Positions 7,175 to 14,264 of a DNA stretch of 34,283 nt are shown in pieces (position 1 is the stretch's first letter; every line of letters begins with the position of its first letter). Where the stretch lies: positions 1-34,283 of the forward strand of contig DASZYF010000013.1 of NCBI GenBank assembly GCA_035545535.1. The letters run 5' to 3'. The stretch is from DASZYF01 sp035545535. GTDB lineage: Bacteria > Actinomycetota > Actinomycetes > Mycobacteriales > CAJCIY01. A model generated the notes under the pieces. That model was not told where the DNA came from. It was given only the letters and a program-made list of their open reading frames with translations, and did no database searches. The translations under genes were made by a program, and so were the position numbers.

Positions 7175-7957
7175 TCAGCTCCGCGGGGCGATGGCGCTCC
7201 ACGGCACGGAGAGCTCGCCGAGGCGCCAGCGGGTCGGCCCGTCGAGCACCGGCCAGTCGGCGCGCAGCGCCTCGGCCATCGCGCGCCAGCGCTGGCGCGG
7301 CCCGTAAGGGATCAGTCGCGCGGTCGCGGCCCACGCCCGGTCGGCGTCGCGCAGCAGCGCATGGATCGGCTCGCCCTGCACGTTGCGGTGGATGAGCGCC
7401 TTGGGCAGGCGCTCGGCGAGCACCGAGGGGGCGGTCATGGAGCCGAGGCGCGCGGCGAGCACGAGCACGTGCGGCTCCGACGCGCCGGCCTCGAGCGCGA
7501 CCCAGGAGCCGAGGCGGCCGAGCTCGTCGCACGTGCCCTCCACCAGCAGCCCGCCGGGTGCGAGACGAGCGGTCATCTCGGCCCACGCGGGGGCGACCTG
7601 CGCCTCGTCGTACTGGCGCAGCACGTTCATCGCGCGCACCGCGAACGGCGCCAGGCCGGCGAGCTCGAACCCGCCGGCGACGAAGCGCACACCCTCGGCC
7701 GCGTGGGGTGCCGCGGCGGCGACGCGCCCGCGGTCGATCTCGACCCCGACGACCTCGGCGTCGGGACGGACCGCGCGCACCCGGGCGGCCAGCTCCAGCG
7801 TCGTGGTGGGGGCGGCCCCGAAACCGAGGTCGACGACGACGGGTCGCGGCGGGGCCGCCCGCAGCCGCGCGGCCTGCACGCCGGTGAGCCAGCGGTCCAC
7901 GCGGCGCAGCCGCTGCGCGGCCGTGGTGCCGCGCGTCGGCTGTCCCAGGGCGCGCAC
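7175..7957 (-). CDS. Class I SAM-dependent methyltransferase, unknown substrate
   Basis: A protein of about 260 residues with a Rossmann-type SAM site: VVVDLGFGAAPTTTLELAAR (motif I), VVGVEIDRGRV (motif II, acidic residue binding the ribose) and LAPGGLLVEGTCDE (motif IV region). A basic C-terminal half with PYGPRQRWRAMAEALRADWP is shared by a family of actinobacterial hypothetical methyltransferases near mshA. The start is uncertain: a GTG at 7957 with GGCAGG-type sequence upstream gives the correct reading, and no ATG is in frame before the conserved core. It is divergent from mshA with only about 50 bases between them, so they share a promoter region. Substrate unknown. Confidence 0.8.
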   Translation of the reverse strand: MRALGQPTRGTTAAQRLRRVDRWLTGVQAARLRAAPPRPVVVDLGFGAAPTTTLELAARVRAVRPDAEVVGVEIDRGRVAAAAPHAAEGVRFVAGGFELAGLAPFAVRAMNVLRQYDEAQVAPAWAEMTARLAPGGLLVEGTCDELGRLGSWVALEAGASEPHVLVLAARLGSMTAPSVLAERLPKALIHRNVQGEPIHALLRDADRAWAATARLIPYGPRQRWRAMAEALRADWPVLDGPTRWRLGELSVPWSAIAPRS

Positions 7958-8008
7958 CCTGCCCAGCCTGCCCGCATGGCCCCGGCGGGCGTCGGGCAGG
8001 ATGGGGGT

Positions 8009-9292
8009 GTGACGCACGTGCTCCCCCTCGCGCGCCCTCTGCGCCGGGTGGCCGTGCTCTCCATGCACACCTCGCCGCTCGACCAGCCCGGCACCGGCGA
8101 CGCCGGCGGGCTCAACGTCTACGTCGTCGAGCTCGCGCGCCGGCTCGCGCAGCGCGGTGTGGAGGTCGAGGTCTTCACCCGCGCCACGTCGTCGGACCTC
8201 GCGCCGCGCGTCGAGCTGGCTCCGGGCGTCGTGGTCCGCCACGTCGAGGCCGGCCCGTACGAAGGGCTCGGCAAGGACGAGCTGCCCGCGCAGCTGTGCG
8301 CCTTCACCGCAGGGGTGCTCGCCGAGGAGGCCCGCCACGCGGCGGGCCACTACGACCTCGTGCACAGCCACTACTGGCTCTCGGGCCAGGTCGGGTGGGT
8401 CGCGGCCGAGCGCTGGGGCGTGCCGCTCGTGCACAGCGCGCACACGCTCGCCAAGGTGAAGAACAGCTGGCTCGCCGACGGCGACGACCCCGAGCCGCGG
8501 GTGCGGGTGGTGGGGGAGCAGCAGGTCGTCGACGCCGCCGATCGGCTGCTCGCCGCAACGACGCTCGAGGCCGCGGAGCTGCGCGACCTCTACGGCGCGC
8601 GGCCCGAGAAGATCGCCGTCGTCGCTCCCGGCGTCGACCTCGACGTGTTCCGGCCCGGCTCCCGCGCTGATGCGCGCGCCGCGCTCGGCCTGCCCGCCGA
8701 CGCGACGGTGCTCGCGTTCTGCGGCCGGGTGCAGAAGCTCAAGGCGCCCGACGTGCTGCTGCGCGCGGCGGCGCTGCTCGCCGCGGACCGGTCCGGCGGC
8801 GACGCGCTCCGGTCGCGCCTCGTGGTGCTCGTCGCCGGCGGCGCGAGCGGCGACCCGGCGTCGGTCGTCGCCCTCGAGAAGCTCGCCGCGTCGCTGGGCA
8901 TCGCGGACCGCGTGCGCTTCCTGCCCGCGGTGCCGCGGGCCGAGCTCGCCGACGTCTACCGCGCCGCCGACGTGCTGGCCGTGCCGTCCTACAGCGAGAG
9001 CTTCGGGCTCGTCGCCGTCGAGGCGCAGGCGTGCGGGACGCCGGTCGTCGCCACCGACGTCGGTGGCCTCCGCACCGCGGTGCGCGACGGCTTCGGCGGC
9101 GTGCTCGTCGACGGCCACGAACCCGCGGCGTGGGCCGACGCGCTGCGGCGCGCGCTGCGCGACCGCGCCCGGTTGTCCTCCGGTGCGGTCGCCCACGCAT
9201 CACGGTTCGGGTGGGAGCGCACGGCATCGGGCGTGCTCGACGTGTACGCGGGAGCTCTCGCCGACCGGCGCGCGCTCGCCGCTGCCGGGTGA
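8009..9292 (+). CDS. mshA: MshA, D-inositol-3-phosphate glycosyltransferase
   Basis: A GT4-family retaining glycosyltransferase of 427 residues. It joins UDP-GlcNAc to 1D-myo-inositol 3-phosphate, the first committed step of mycothiol synthesis in the cytoplasm. Diagnostic blocks: SMHTSPLDQPGTGDAGGLNV at the N-terminal acceptor site, YEGLGKDELPAQLCAF, HSHYWLSGQVGWVAAERWGV with HSAHTLAKVKN, FCGRVQKLKAPDVLLRA, and the GT4 nucleotide-sugar site PSYSESFGLVAVEAQACGTP followed by VVATDVGGL. The GTG at 8009 is preferred, with AGGATG upstream; an ATG at 7976 would add 11 unconserved residues. A ybjN-type gene follows by 12 bases, as in M. tuberculosis (Rv0486-Rv0487). Confidence 0.96.
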   Translation: MTHVLPLARPLRRVAVLSMHTSPLDQPGTGDAGGLNVYVVELARRLAQRGVEVEVFTRATSSDLAPRVELAPGVVVRHVEAGPYEGLGKDELPAQLCAFTAGVLAEEARHAAGHYDLVHSHYWLSGQVGWVAAERWGVPLVHSAHTLAKVKNSWLADGDDPEPRVRVVGEQQVVDAADRLLAATTLEAAELRDLYGARPEKIAVVAPGVDLDVFRPGSRADARAALGLPADATVLAFCGRVQKLKAPDVLLRAAALLAADRSGGDALRSRLVVLVAGGASGDPASVVALEKLAASLGIADRVRFLPAVPRAELADVYRAADVLAVPSYSESFGLVAVEAQACGTPVVATDVGGLRTAVRDGFGGVLVDGHEPAAWADALRRALRDRARLSSGAVAHASRFGWERTASGVLDVYAGALADRRALAAAG

Positions 9293-9304
9293 CCGAGACC
9301 GTCG

Positions 9305-9841
9305 GTGACTGAAGCGCTGCGCCGGGCCCCGGTCGAGCCGACCGTCGCCGAGCTCGACGCGACCATCCGCGCGGCGCTCGTCGACGCCGAGCTCGAGTAC
9401 GAGTCGCCGCAGGAGGGCTCGTTCCTCGTCAAGCTGCCCGGGACGCACAAGCTGGCGACCTACTGCTGGCTCGTCGCCGGGGAGCACTCGGTCCTCGTCG
9501 AGGCGTTCGTGATGCGGCGGCCGGATGAGAACCGGGAGAAGCTCTACGACCTGCTCCTCACGCGCAACAGCCGCATGTACGCGGTGGCGTGGTCGGTCGA
9601 CAACAACGGCGACGTGTTCCTGGTCGGCCGGCTCGCGAAGCGGGCGATCACCGCCGACGAGATCGACCGCGTGCTCGGCGCCGTCCTCGAGTACGCCGAC
9701 GGCAGCTTCGACCTCATGCTCGAGATCGGCTTCGCGACGTCGATCCGGCGAGAGTGGGCGTGGCGCAGCAAGAACGGCGAGTCCATGGCGAACCTCCAAG
9801 CGTTCGCCCGGTTCGCCGACCCTGCCCGCAACCCGGGCTGA
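9305..9841 (+). CDS. YbjN domain protein (Rv0487-like)
   Basis: A 178-residue protein of the YbjN superfamily, an alpha/beta fold related to type III secretion chaperones. Conserved stretches are SFLVKLPGTHKLATYCWLV, VEAFVMRRPDENREKLYDLL, RNSRMYAVAWSVDNNGDVFL and VLEYADGSFDLMLEIGFA. The biochemical role is unknown; E. coli YbjN affects motility and stress responses, and the tight link to mshA in actinobacteria suggests, without proof, a connection to mycothiol or redox stress. GTG start 12 bases after mshA, with a weak ribosome site, implies coupled translation. A strong hairpin follows, so mshA-ybjN is a two-gene unit. Confidence 0.92.
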   Translation: MTEALRRAPVEPTVAELDATIRAALVDAELEYESPQEGSFLVKLPGTHKLATYCWLVAGEHSVLVEAFVMRRPDENREKLYDLLLTRNSRMYAVAWSVDNNGDVFLVGRLAKRAITADEIDRVLGAVLEYADGSFDLMLEIGFATSIRREWAWRSKNGESMANLQAFARFADPARNPG

Positions 9842-9845
9842 ACAT

Positions 9846-9884
9846 GCGGAAAGGGCCTGTCCCCAGGGAGACAGGCCCTTCCGC
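9846..9884. terminator. Convergent hairpin terminator between ybjN and sodA
   Basis: GGGCCTGTC (9853-9861) pairs with GACAGGCCC (9870-9878); GCGGAA and TTCCGC extend the stem past one bulged A (9852). The 8-base loop is CCCAGGGA. It can serve both converging genes. Confidence 0.85.
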
Positions 9885-9894
9885 GTGGATCTGA

Positions 9895-10494
9895 TCAGCC
9901 TCGCGCGGCGGCGAAGCGGGCCTGCACGTCGGCCCAGTTCACGATGTTCCACAGCGCCGAGGCGTAGTCGGCCTTCACGTTCTTGTACTGCAGGTACCAG
10001 GCGTGCTCCCAGGCGTCGAACACGAGCAGCGGCGTCGAGCCGATGCCGACGTTGCCCTGGTGGTCGTAGACCTGCTCGATGAGCAGGCGCTGGCCGATGG
10101 GCTCGTAGGACAGCACGCCCCAGCCCGAGCCCTGCACGGTGGTCGTCACGCTCGTGAGCTGCGCCTTGAAGGCGTCGAAGGAGCCGAAGTGCTCGTCGAT
10201 CGCCGACGCCAGGTCACCGTCCGGCTTGTCGCCACCGTCGGGCGAGAGGTTCTGCCAGTAGATCGAGTGCAGCACGTGGCCGGAGACGTTGAACGCGAGG
10301 GTCTTCTCCAGACCGACGATCGCGCCGAAGTCGCCGGCGGCGCGGGCCGCCTCGAGCTTCTCCAGCGTCGTGTTCGCGCCGTCCACGTAGGCCTTGTGGT
10401 GCTTGTCGTGGTGCAGCTCCAGGATCTGCCCGATCAGGTTGGGCTCGAGAGCCGCGTAGTCGTACGGAAGGTCGGGCAGCGAGTAGGTCGCCAT
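9895..10494 (-). CDS. sodA: Superoxide dismutase, Fe/Mn type
   Basis: A 199-residue superoxide dismutase converting superoxide to oxygen and hydrogen peroxide. The four metal ligands are His28 (LELHHDKHH), His77 (SGHVLHSIYW), Asp160 and His164 (VFDAWEHAWYLQY). GSGWGVLSYEP carries the Gln/Gly/Trp second-sphere region. The mycobacterial enzyme of this family uses Mn or Fe; the metal cannot be fixed from sequence. No signal peptide. GAGGAG 9 bases before the ATG is a strong ribosome site. The leader contains a CCCGCG-AGGTC-CGCGGG hairpin (10528-10544) that may stabilise the mRNA. It is divergent from gpmA. It is not in this position in M. tuberculosis, so it is a lineage-specific neighbour. Confidence 0.97.
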   Translation of the reverse strand: MATYSLPDLPYDYAALEPNLIGQILELHHDKHHKAYVDGANTTLEKLEAARAAGDFGAIVGLEKTLAFNVSGHVLHSIYWQNLSPDGGDKPDGDLASAIDEHFGSFDAFKAQLTSVTTTVQGSGWGVLSYEPIGQRLLIEQVYDHQGNVGIGSTPLLVFDAWEHAWYLQYKNVKADYASALWNIVNWADVQARFAAARG

Positions 10495-10615
10495 CAGCCG
10501 TGCTCTCCTCGAAGTCGTGGGCCGTTCCCCGCGAGGTCCGCGGGTGGATCAACCCCCATCTAATCCCTTCCCCCTGGGCAGGCCCGAGCAACAGGGGTCT
10601 GGCAGGCTTCCGGCC

Positions 10616-11380
10616 GTGACCGGCCGGCTCGTGCTGCTCCGCCACGGCGAGAGCGAGTGGAACGCGAAGAACCTGTTCACCGGGTGGGTCGACGTCGGCC
10701 TGACCGCCAAGGGAGAGGCCGAGGCGCGCCGGGGCGGCGAGCTGCTGCGCACCGTCGACGACGGCCGCTGGCTGCCGACGGTGGCGCACACGTCGCTGCT
10801 GACCCGGGCGATCCGCACGTGCGAGCTCGCGCTCGGGGAGGCGGGGCGCAGCTGGGTGCCGGTGCGGCGGTCGTGGCGCCTCAACGAGCGGCACTACGGC
10901 GACCTGCAGGGCAAGGACAAGGCCGCGACGCTCGAGAAGTACGGGCCGGACCAGTTCCTCGTCTTCCGCCGCTCCTACGGCACCCCGCCGCCGCCGCTCG
11001 CCGCCGACAACCCGTGGGACACGAGCACGGACCCGCGCTACGCCTCGCTTGCCCGCGACATCGTGCCGAAGACGGAGTGCCTCAAGGACGTCGTCGAGCG
11101 GCTGCTGCCGTACTGGTACGACGCGGTCGTGCCCGACCTGCTCGCGGGTGAGACCGTCGTGGTGGCCGCCCACGGCAACTCGCTACGCGCGATGGTCATG
11201 CACCTCGAGGGCATGAGTGAGGACGAGGTCGTCGAGCTCAACATCGCCACCGGCCAGCCGCTCGTCTACGAGCTCGACGCCGACCTGCGCCCGGTCGGCG
11301 GCCGGGGCCGCTACCTCGACCCCGAGGCCGCGGCCGCCGCCGCGGCCGCGGTCGCCGCGCAGGGCCAGAAGCGTTCCTAG
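10616..11380 (+). CDS. gpmA: 2,3-bisphosphoglycerate-dependent phosphoglycerate mutase
   Basis: A 254-residue glycolytic enzyme interconverting 3- and 2-phosphoglycerate. The phosphohistidine is His10 in LVLLRHGESEWN; the second catalytic His186 is in VVAAHGNSLRAM. Other blocks: LFTGWVDVGLTAKGEAEARR, TSLLTRAIRTCELAL, RLNERHYGDLQGKDKAAT and LNIATGQPLVYEL. The C-terminus is an Ala-rich tail. The GTG at 10616 begins at the first conserved strand (MTGRLVLLRHG), with GGCAGG 10 bases upstream; an earlier GTG at 10517 would add residues never seen in the family. Placement between mshA-ybjN and phoU/senX3-regX3 matches Rv0489. Its stop shares CTAG (11377-11380) with the convergent soxR gene. Confidence 0.96.
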   Translation: MTGRLVLLRHGESEWNAKNLFTGWVDVGLTAKGEAEARRGGELLRTVDDGRWLPTVAHTSLLTRAIRTCELALGEAGRSWVPVRRSWRLNERHYGDLQGKDKAATLEKYGPDQFLVFRRSYGTPPPPLAADNPWDTSTDPRYASLARDIVPKTECLKDVVERLLPYWYDAVVPDLLAGETVVVAAHGNSLRAMVMHLEGMSEDEVVELNIATGQPLVYELDADLRPVGGRGRYLDPEAAAAAAAAVAAQGQKRS

Positions 11381-11844
11381 CCGGCGCGCACCGGCCGGCG
11401 CAGGGCCCCGGGCAGGTAGCGAGCTCCCGGGCCGAGCGCCGCGACCCCGTCGCCGGGGTTGTTGAGCGAGCAGCTCCGCAGTGACAGGCAGCCGCAGCCG
11501 ATGCACGACGTCAGCCCGTCGCGCAGCTTGACCAGCCCCGCGATCTGCTCGTCGAGCCGTTCCCGCCACTGCGCGGACAGCCGGGCCCAGTCGGCCTTCG
11601 TCGGCGGGCGGCCGCGGGGGAGGGTGGCGAGCGCGTCGCGCACCTCGTCGAGCGACAGCCCCACGTTCTGCGCCGCGCGCAGGAACGCGAGCCGGCGCAG
11701 GACCTGCCGCTCGTAGCGCCGCTGCCCGCCCGCCGTGCGGGTCGCGTCGATGAGTCCCTGCGCCTCGTAGAAGCGCACCGCGGACGTCGCGAGGCCGGCT
11801 CGGCGGGCGACCTCGCCGACGGTCAGGAGGTCGGTGTCGCGCAT
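11377..11844 (-). CDS. soxR: SoxR-type redox-sensitive MerR regulator
   Basis: A 155-residue MerR-family regulator. The N-terminal winged helix is LLTVGEVARRAGLATSAVRF with YEAQGLIDATRTAGGQRRY; a dimerising coiled coil follows (residues ~80-110). The [2Fe-2S] cluster ligands are complete: Cys114, Cys117, Cys119 and Cys125 in CIGCGCLSLRSC. SoxR proteins of actinomycetes respond to redox-cycling metabolites more than to superoxide itself, and usually control oxidoreductases and exporters. ATG at 11844; a GTG one codon earlier is the alternative. It is divergent from an SDR-QueA-like operon, with a palindromic operator candidate between them. Confidence 0.94.
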   Translation of the reverse strand: MRDTDLLTVGEVARRAGLATSAVRFYEAQGLIDATRTAGGQRRYERQVLRRLAFLRAAQNVGLSLDEVRDALATLPRGRPPTKADWARLSAQWRERLDEQIAGLVKLRDGLTSCIGCGCLSLRSCSLNNPGDGVAALGPGARYLPGALRRPVRAG

Positions 11845-11869
11845 CACATGTCCGATCGGATGTCCGTCC

Positions 11870-11896
11870 TTGACTTCAAGTCAACTTCAACTTGAA
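11870..11896. promoter_or_regulatory. Candidate SoxR operator
   Basis: TTGACTTCAAGTCAA (11870-11884) is a perfect palindrome around a central C. It overlaps a second inverted repeat, TTCAAGT (11875-11881) with ACTTGAA (11890-11896). The CTTCAAGT/ACTTGAAG-like half-sites recall the SoxR box CCTCAAGTTAACTTGAGG, but the spacing is not canonical. It lies 11-37 bases before the SDR ATG and 26-52 before soxR. Confidence 0.6.
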
Positions 11897-11906
11897 CGAT
11901 ACGTCC

Positions 11907-12662
11907 ATGACCCGCACACCCGAGCTCCTCTCCGCACCCACCACCGACCCCGCCCGGCCGGTGGCGCTCGTCACCGGTGGCTCGCGCGGCTTCGGCCGGG
12001 CCCTCGTCCAGGCGCTGGTCCAGCGCGGCTGGCAGGTCGTCACCGACGGCCGCGACCCGGCGGCCCTCGCCGACGCGATCGCCGACCTCCCGCCCGGGTC
12101 GGTCGTCGCCGTGCCCGGTGACGTCGCCACGACGAGCCACCGCGCCGCGCTGGCCGCCGAGGTCAAGCGCCGCGGACGGCTGGACCTGCTCGTCAACAAC
12201 GCCAGCACCCTCGGGCCGAGCCCGCTGCCCCCGCTCGCCGACTACCCCCTCGCGGCCCTCGCCGATGTGTTCGCGGTGAACACCCTCGCCCCGCTCGCGC
12301 TCGTGCAGGAGGTCCTGCCGTTCGTGACGGCGAGCTCCGGGGTCGTGGTCGACGTCAGCTCCGACGCCGCTGTCGAGGCCTACGAGGGCTGGGGCGGGTA
12401 CGGAGCCGCGAAGGCCGCGCTCGACCACCTCACCGCGGTGCTGGCCGCCGAGAACCCCGGCGTGCACTGGTACGCGTTCGACCCGGGGGACATGCGCACG
12501 CAGATGCACCAGGCCGCCTTCCCGGGGGAGGACATCTCCGACCGGCCCCTCCCCGAGACGGTGGTGCCGGCACTCCTGCGCCTGCTCGACGAGCTCCCGG
12601 CCAGCGGCCGCTACCGGGCGTCCGACCTGCTGCCGCGCGTGCCGGCGGAGGTGGCCTCATGA
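11907..12662 (+). CDS. Short-chain dehydrogenase/reductase
   Basis: A 251-residue SDR. The dinucleotide site is VALVTGGSRGFGRALVQALV; LVNNAS is the NNAG-equivalent; Ser in VVVDVSSDAAVEAY with Tyr and Lys in GGYGAAKAAL make the catalytic Ser-Tyr-Lys set. DPGDMRTQMHQAAFPGEDIS is the substrate-loop region. An Arg after the first strand pair (TDGRDPAAL) favours NADP(H). The ATG at 11907 begins close to the operator, so the leader is very short or absent. Its stop overlaps the QueA-like start as ATGA (12659-12662), so the two are coupled and probably act together. The substrate is unknown. Control by the divergent SoxR is inferred from the palindrome. Confidence 0.9.
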   Translation: MTRTPELLSAPTTDPARPVALVTGGSRGFGRALVQALVQRGWQVVTDGRDPAALADAIADLPPGSVVAVPGDVATTSHRAALAAEVKRRGRLDLLVNNASTLGPSPLPPLADYPLAALADVFAVNTLAPLALVQEVLPFVTASSGVVVDVSSDAAVEAYEGWGGYGAAKAALDHLTAVLAAENPGVHWYAFDPGDMRTQMHQAAFPGEDISDRPLPETVVPALLRLLDELPASGRYRASDLLPRVPAEVAS

Positions 12663-13708
12663 CCGCGCTCGCCGCTCCCGCAGTGCGCTTCGAGCTGCCG
12701 GCCGAGCTCGAGGCCACGACCCCGGCGGAGCACCGCGGCCTCGCCCGCGACGACGTGCGCATGCTCGTCGTCCGCCCCGGTCTGATGGAGCACCGCCGCG
12801 CGCACGACCTCGCCGACGTGCTGGTGCCGGGCGATCTCGTCGTCGTCAACGCGACGGCCACCCTCCCCGCGGCGCTCGACGGCGCGCGCTACGACGGCCG
12901 CCCGGCGACGGTGCACGTCGCGCCGGCGCTCGACGACGGTTCGTGGGTCGTCGAGGTCCGCCGCCCGGACAACCGCGGCCCGGCAGCGGACGTGCACGTG
13001 GGCGAGACGCTGTGCCTGCCCGGTGATCTGCTGCTGCACGTCACCGCCGCCCACCCCGACCCGCTCGCGCGGTCGAGCCGCCTGTGGCGCGTCACGCCGG
13101 TGCCCGGCCGGCCGCTCATCGCCTACCTCACCGAGCACGGTCGCCCGATCACCTACGGCTACGTCAGGCGCCGCTACCCGCTGGCGGACTACCAGACGGT
13201 GTTCGCGAGCGAACCCGGCAGCTCGGAGATGGCGAGCGCCGGCCGGCCGTTCACGGCCGACCTCGTCACGCGCCTGATCGCCCGTGGCATCGGCGTCGCG
13301 CCCATCGTGCTGCACACCGGCCTGTCGAGCCCCGAGGTGCACGAGCTGCCGAGCGCCGAACGCTTCCGGGTGCCGGAAGCGGCTGCGGCACAAGTGAACG
13401 CGACCATCGCCGCGGGACACCGCGTCGTCGCGGTCGGCACGACGGTCGTGCGGGCTCTCGAGTCGGCGGCGGACGTCGACGGTGTCGTGCACGCCGCCGA
13501 GGGCTGGACGGACCTGGTCCTCGGGCCGCACCGTCCCGCCGGTGTGGTCAACGGCTTGCTCACGGGCTGGCACGCGCCCGAGGCGAGCCACCTGCTGCTG
13601 CTCGAGGCGGTCGCCGGCCGCGAGCTGGTGCAGGTCTCCTACCCCGAGGCGCTCGACCACCGGTACCTCTGGCACGAGTTCGGAGACGTCGCCCTCTACC
13701 TGCCGTGA
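12659..13708 (+). CDS. Divergent QueA-like protein (SAM:tRNA ribosyltransferase-isomerase family)
   Basis: A 349-residue protein clearly of the QueA fold, which in queuosine synthesis transfers the SAM ribosyl group to preQ1 in tRNA. Family blocks remain: TYGYVRRRYPLADYQTVFAS, EPGSSEMASAGRPFT, VVAVGTTVVRALES and YLWHEFGDVALYLP. But several QueA hallmarks are altered as I recall them: NDTRVIPARL is here VNATATLPAAL, PTAGLHFT is MASAGRPFT, HVGLGTFRPV is HTGLSSPEVHE, and the PLPPYI motif is missing. No tgt or other queuosine gene is in the window. It may belong to an actinobacterial branch with another acceptor. It overlaps the SDR gene by 4 bases. Confidence 0.85.
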   Translation: MTALAAPAVRFELPAELEATTPAEHRGLARDDVRMLVVRPGLMEHRRAHDLADVLVPGDLVVVNATATLPAALDGARYDGRPATVHVAPALDDGSWVVEVRRPDNRGPAADVHVGETLCLPGDLLLHVTAAHPDPLARSSRLWRVTPVPGRPLIAYLTEHGRPITYGYVRRRYPLADYQTVFASEPGSSEMASAGRPFTADLVTRLIARGIGVAPIVLHTGLSSPEVHELPSAERFRVPEAAAAQVNATIAAGHRVVAVGTTVVRALESAADVDGVVHAAEGWTDLVLGPHRPAGVVNGLLTGWHAPEASHLLLLEAVAGRELVQVSYPEALDHRYLWHEFGDVALYLP

Positions 13709-13766
13709 TCCGTTTCCCTAGTACCGCCTATGGCCCGAGAAGCGAAAGGGATCACGTCGGGCGACC

Positions 13767-13772
13767 TAGGGT
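13767..13772 (+). promoter_or_regulatory. -10 hexamer of leaderless zinc-knuckle gene
   Basis: TAGGGT ends 7 bases before the GTG at 13780. Upstream lies a long-loop inverted repeat CGTGATCC (13704-13711) with GGATCACG (13749-13756). Confidence 0.45.
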
Positions 13773-13779
13773 GAGGTGC

Positions 13780-14220
13780 GTGTCGGGCACCGAGGTCGAG
13801 CGGGCCACGTGGCAGGCCGGCATCGACTACGTCGAGGCCCTCGGCGGCAAGCGGTTCCACGGCAACGACTTCACGGCCTACGTGACCGATCGCGTGGTCG
13901 CCGAGACCGGTCAGCCGCGCAACGAGGTGCAGGCCGGCTTCGCCCGCACCGCCCTGCGCGCAGCGGGCGTGATCCGGCAGATCGGCGACGGCTGGTGGCA
14001 GCCGACCGGCGAGACGACCACCGCCGAGGACGTGCAGGCGACGTGGGAGAACCGCCCTCGCCCCGCGCCCGCGGCCGTGCGCGCACCCTCGACGAGGTCG
14101 GCGTCCGCCGCGCGGACCTCGGCGCGGGCGCCGGCCACACCGAAGGCGCCTCCGAAGGCCCCGCTCTGCCCGTGGTGTCACTACCGGCACGAGGGCGGGC
14201 GCGAGGAGTGCCTGCACTGA
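13780..14220 (+). CDS. Small protein with C-terminal zinc-knuckle-like motif, unknown function
   Basis: A 146-residue protein I do not recognise by name. The first ~85 residues look like a compact helical, winged-helix-like domain: VERATWQAGIDYVEALGGKR, FHGNDFTAYVTDRVVAETGQ, then FARTALRAAGVIRQIGDGWW. A Pro/Ala/Arg-rich linker follows. The last 17 residues hold Cys130, Cys133, His134, His137, Cys144 and His146 (CPWCHYRHEGGREECLH), enough to bind one zinc ion. This is compatible with a nucleic-acid-binding protein, but no function is proven. The GTG at 13780 is supported by a TAGGGT hexamer 7 bases before it and by GAGG at 13773-13776. It converges on phoU, with a hairpin between. Confidence 0.75.
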   Translation: MSGTEVERATWQAGIDYVEALGGKRFHGNDFTAYVTDRVVAETGQPRNEVQAGFARTALRAAGVIRQIGDGWWQPTGETTTAEDVQATWENRPRPAPAAVRAPSTRSASAARTSARAPATPKAPPKAPLCPWCHYRHEGGREECLH

Positions 14221-14243
14221 GCGTGGCGAGCCGGCTCGCGCTG

Positions 14244-14264
14244 CCCCGCTGATCTCAGGCGGGG
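14244..14264. terminator. Convergent hairpin at the phoU end
   Basis: CCCCGC (14244-14249) pairs with GCGGGG (14259-14264); TGA/TCA extends the stem with one bulge. It contains the phoU stop codon and lies 24 bases after the preceding plus-strand gene. Confidence 0.5.

Noticed and set aside
13704..13756. Inverted repeat CGTGATCC/GGATCACG considered as a terminator
   Set aside because: The loop is 37 bases and the stem only 8 bp; a stable terminator is doubtful.
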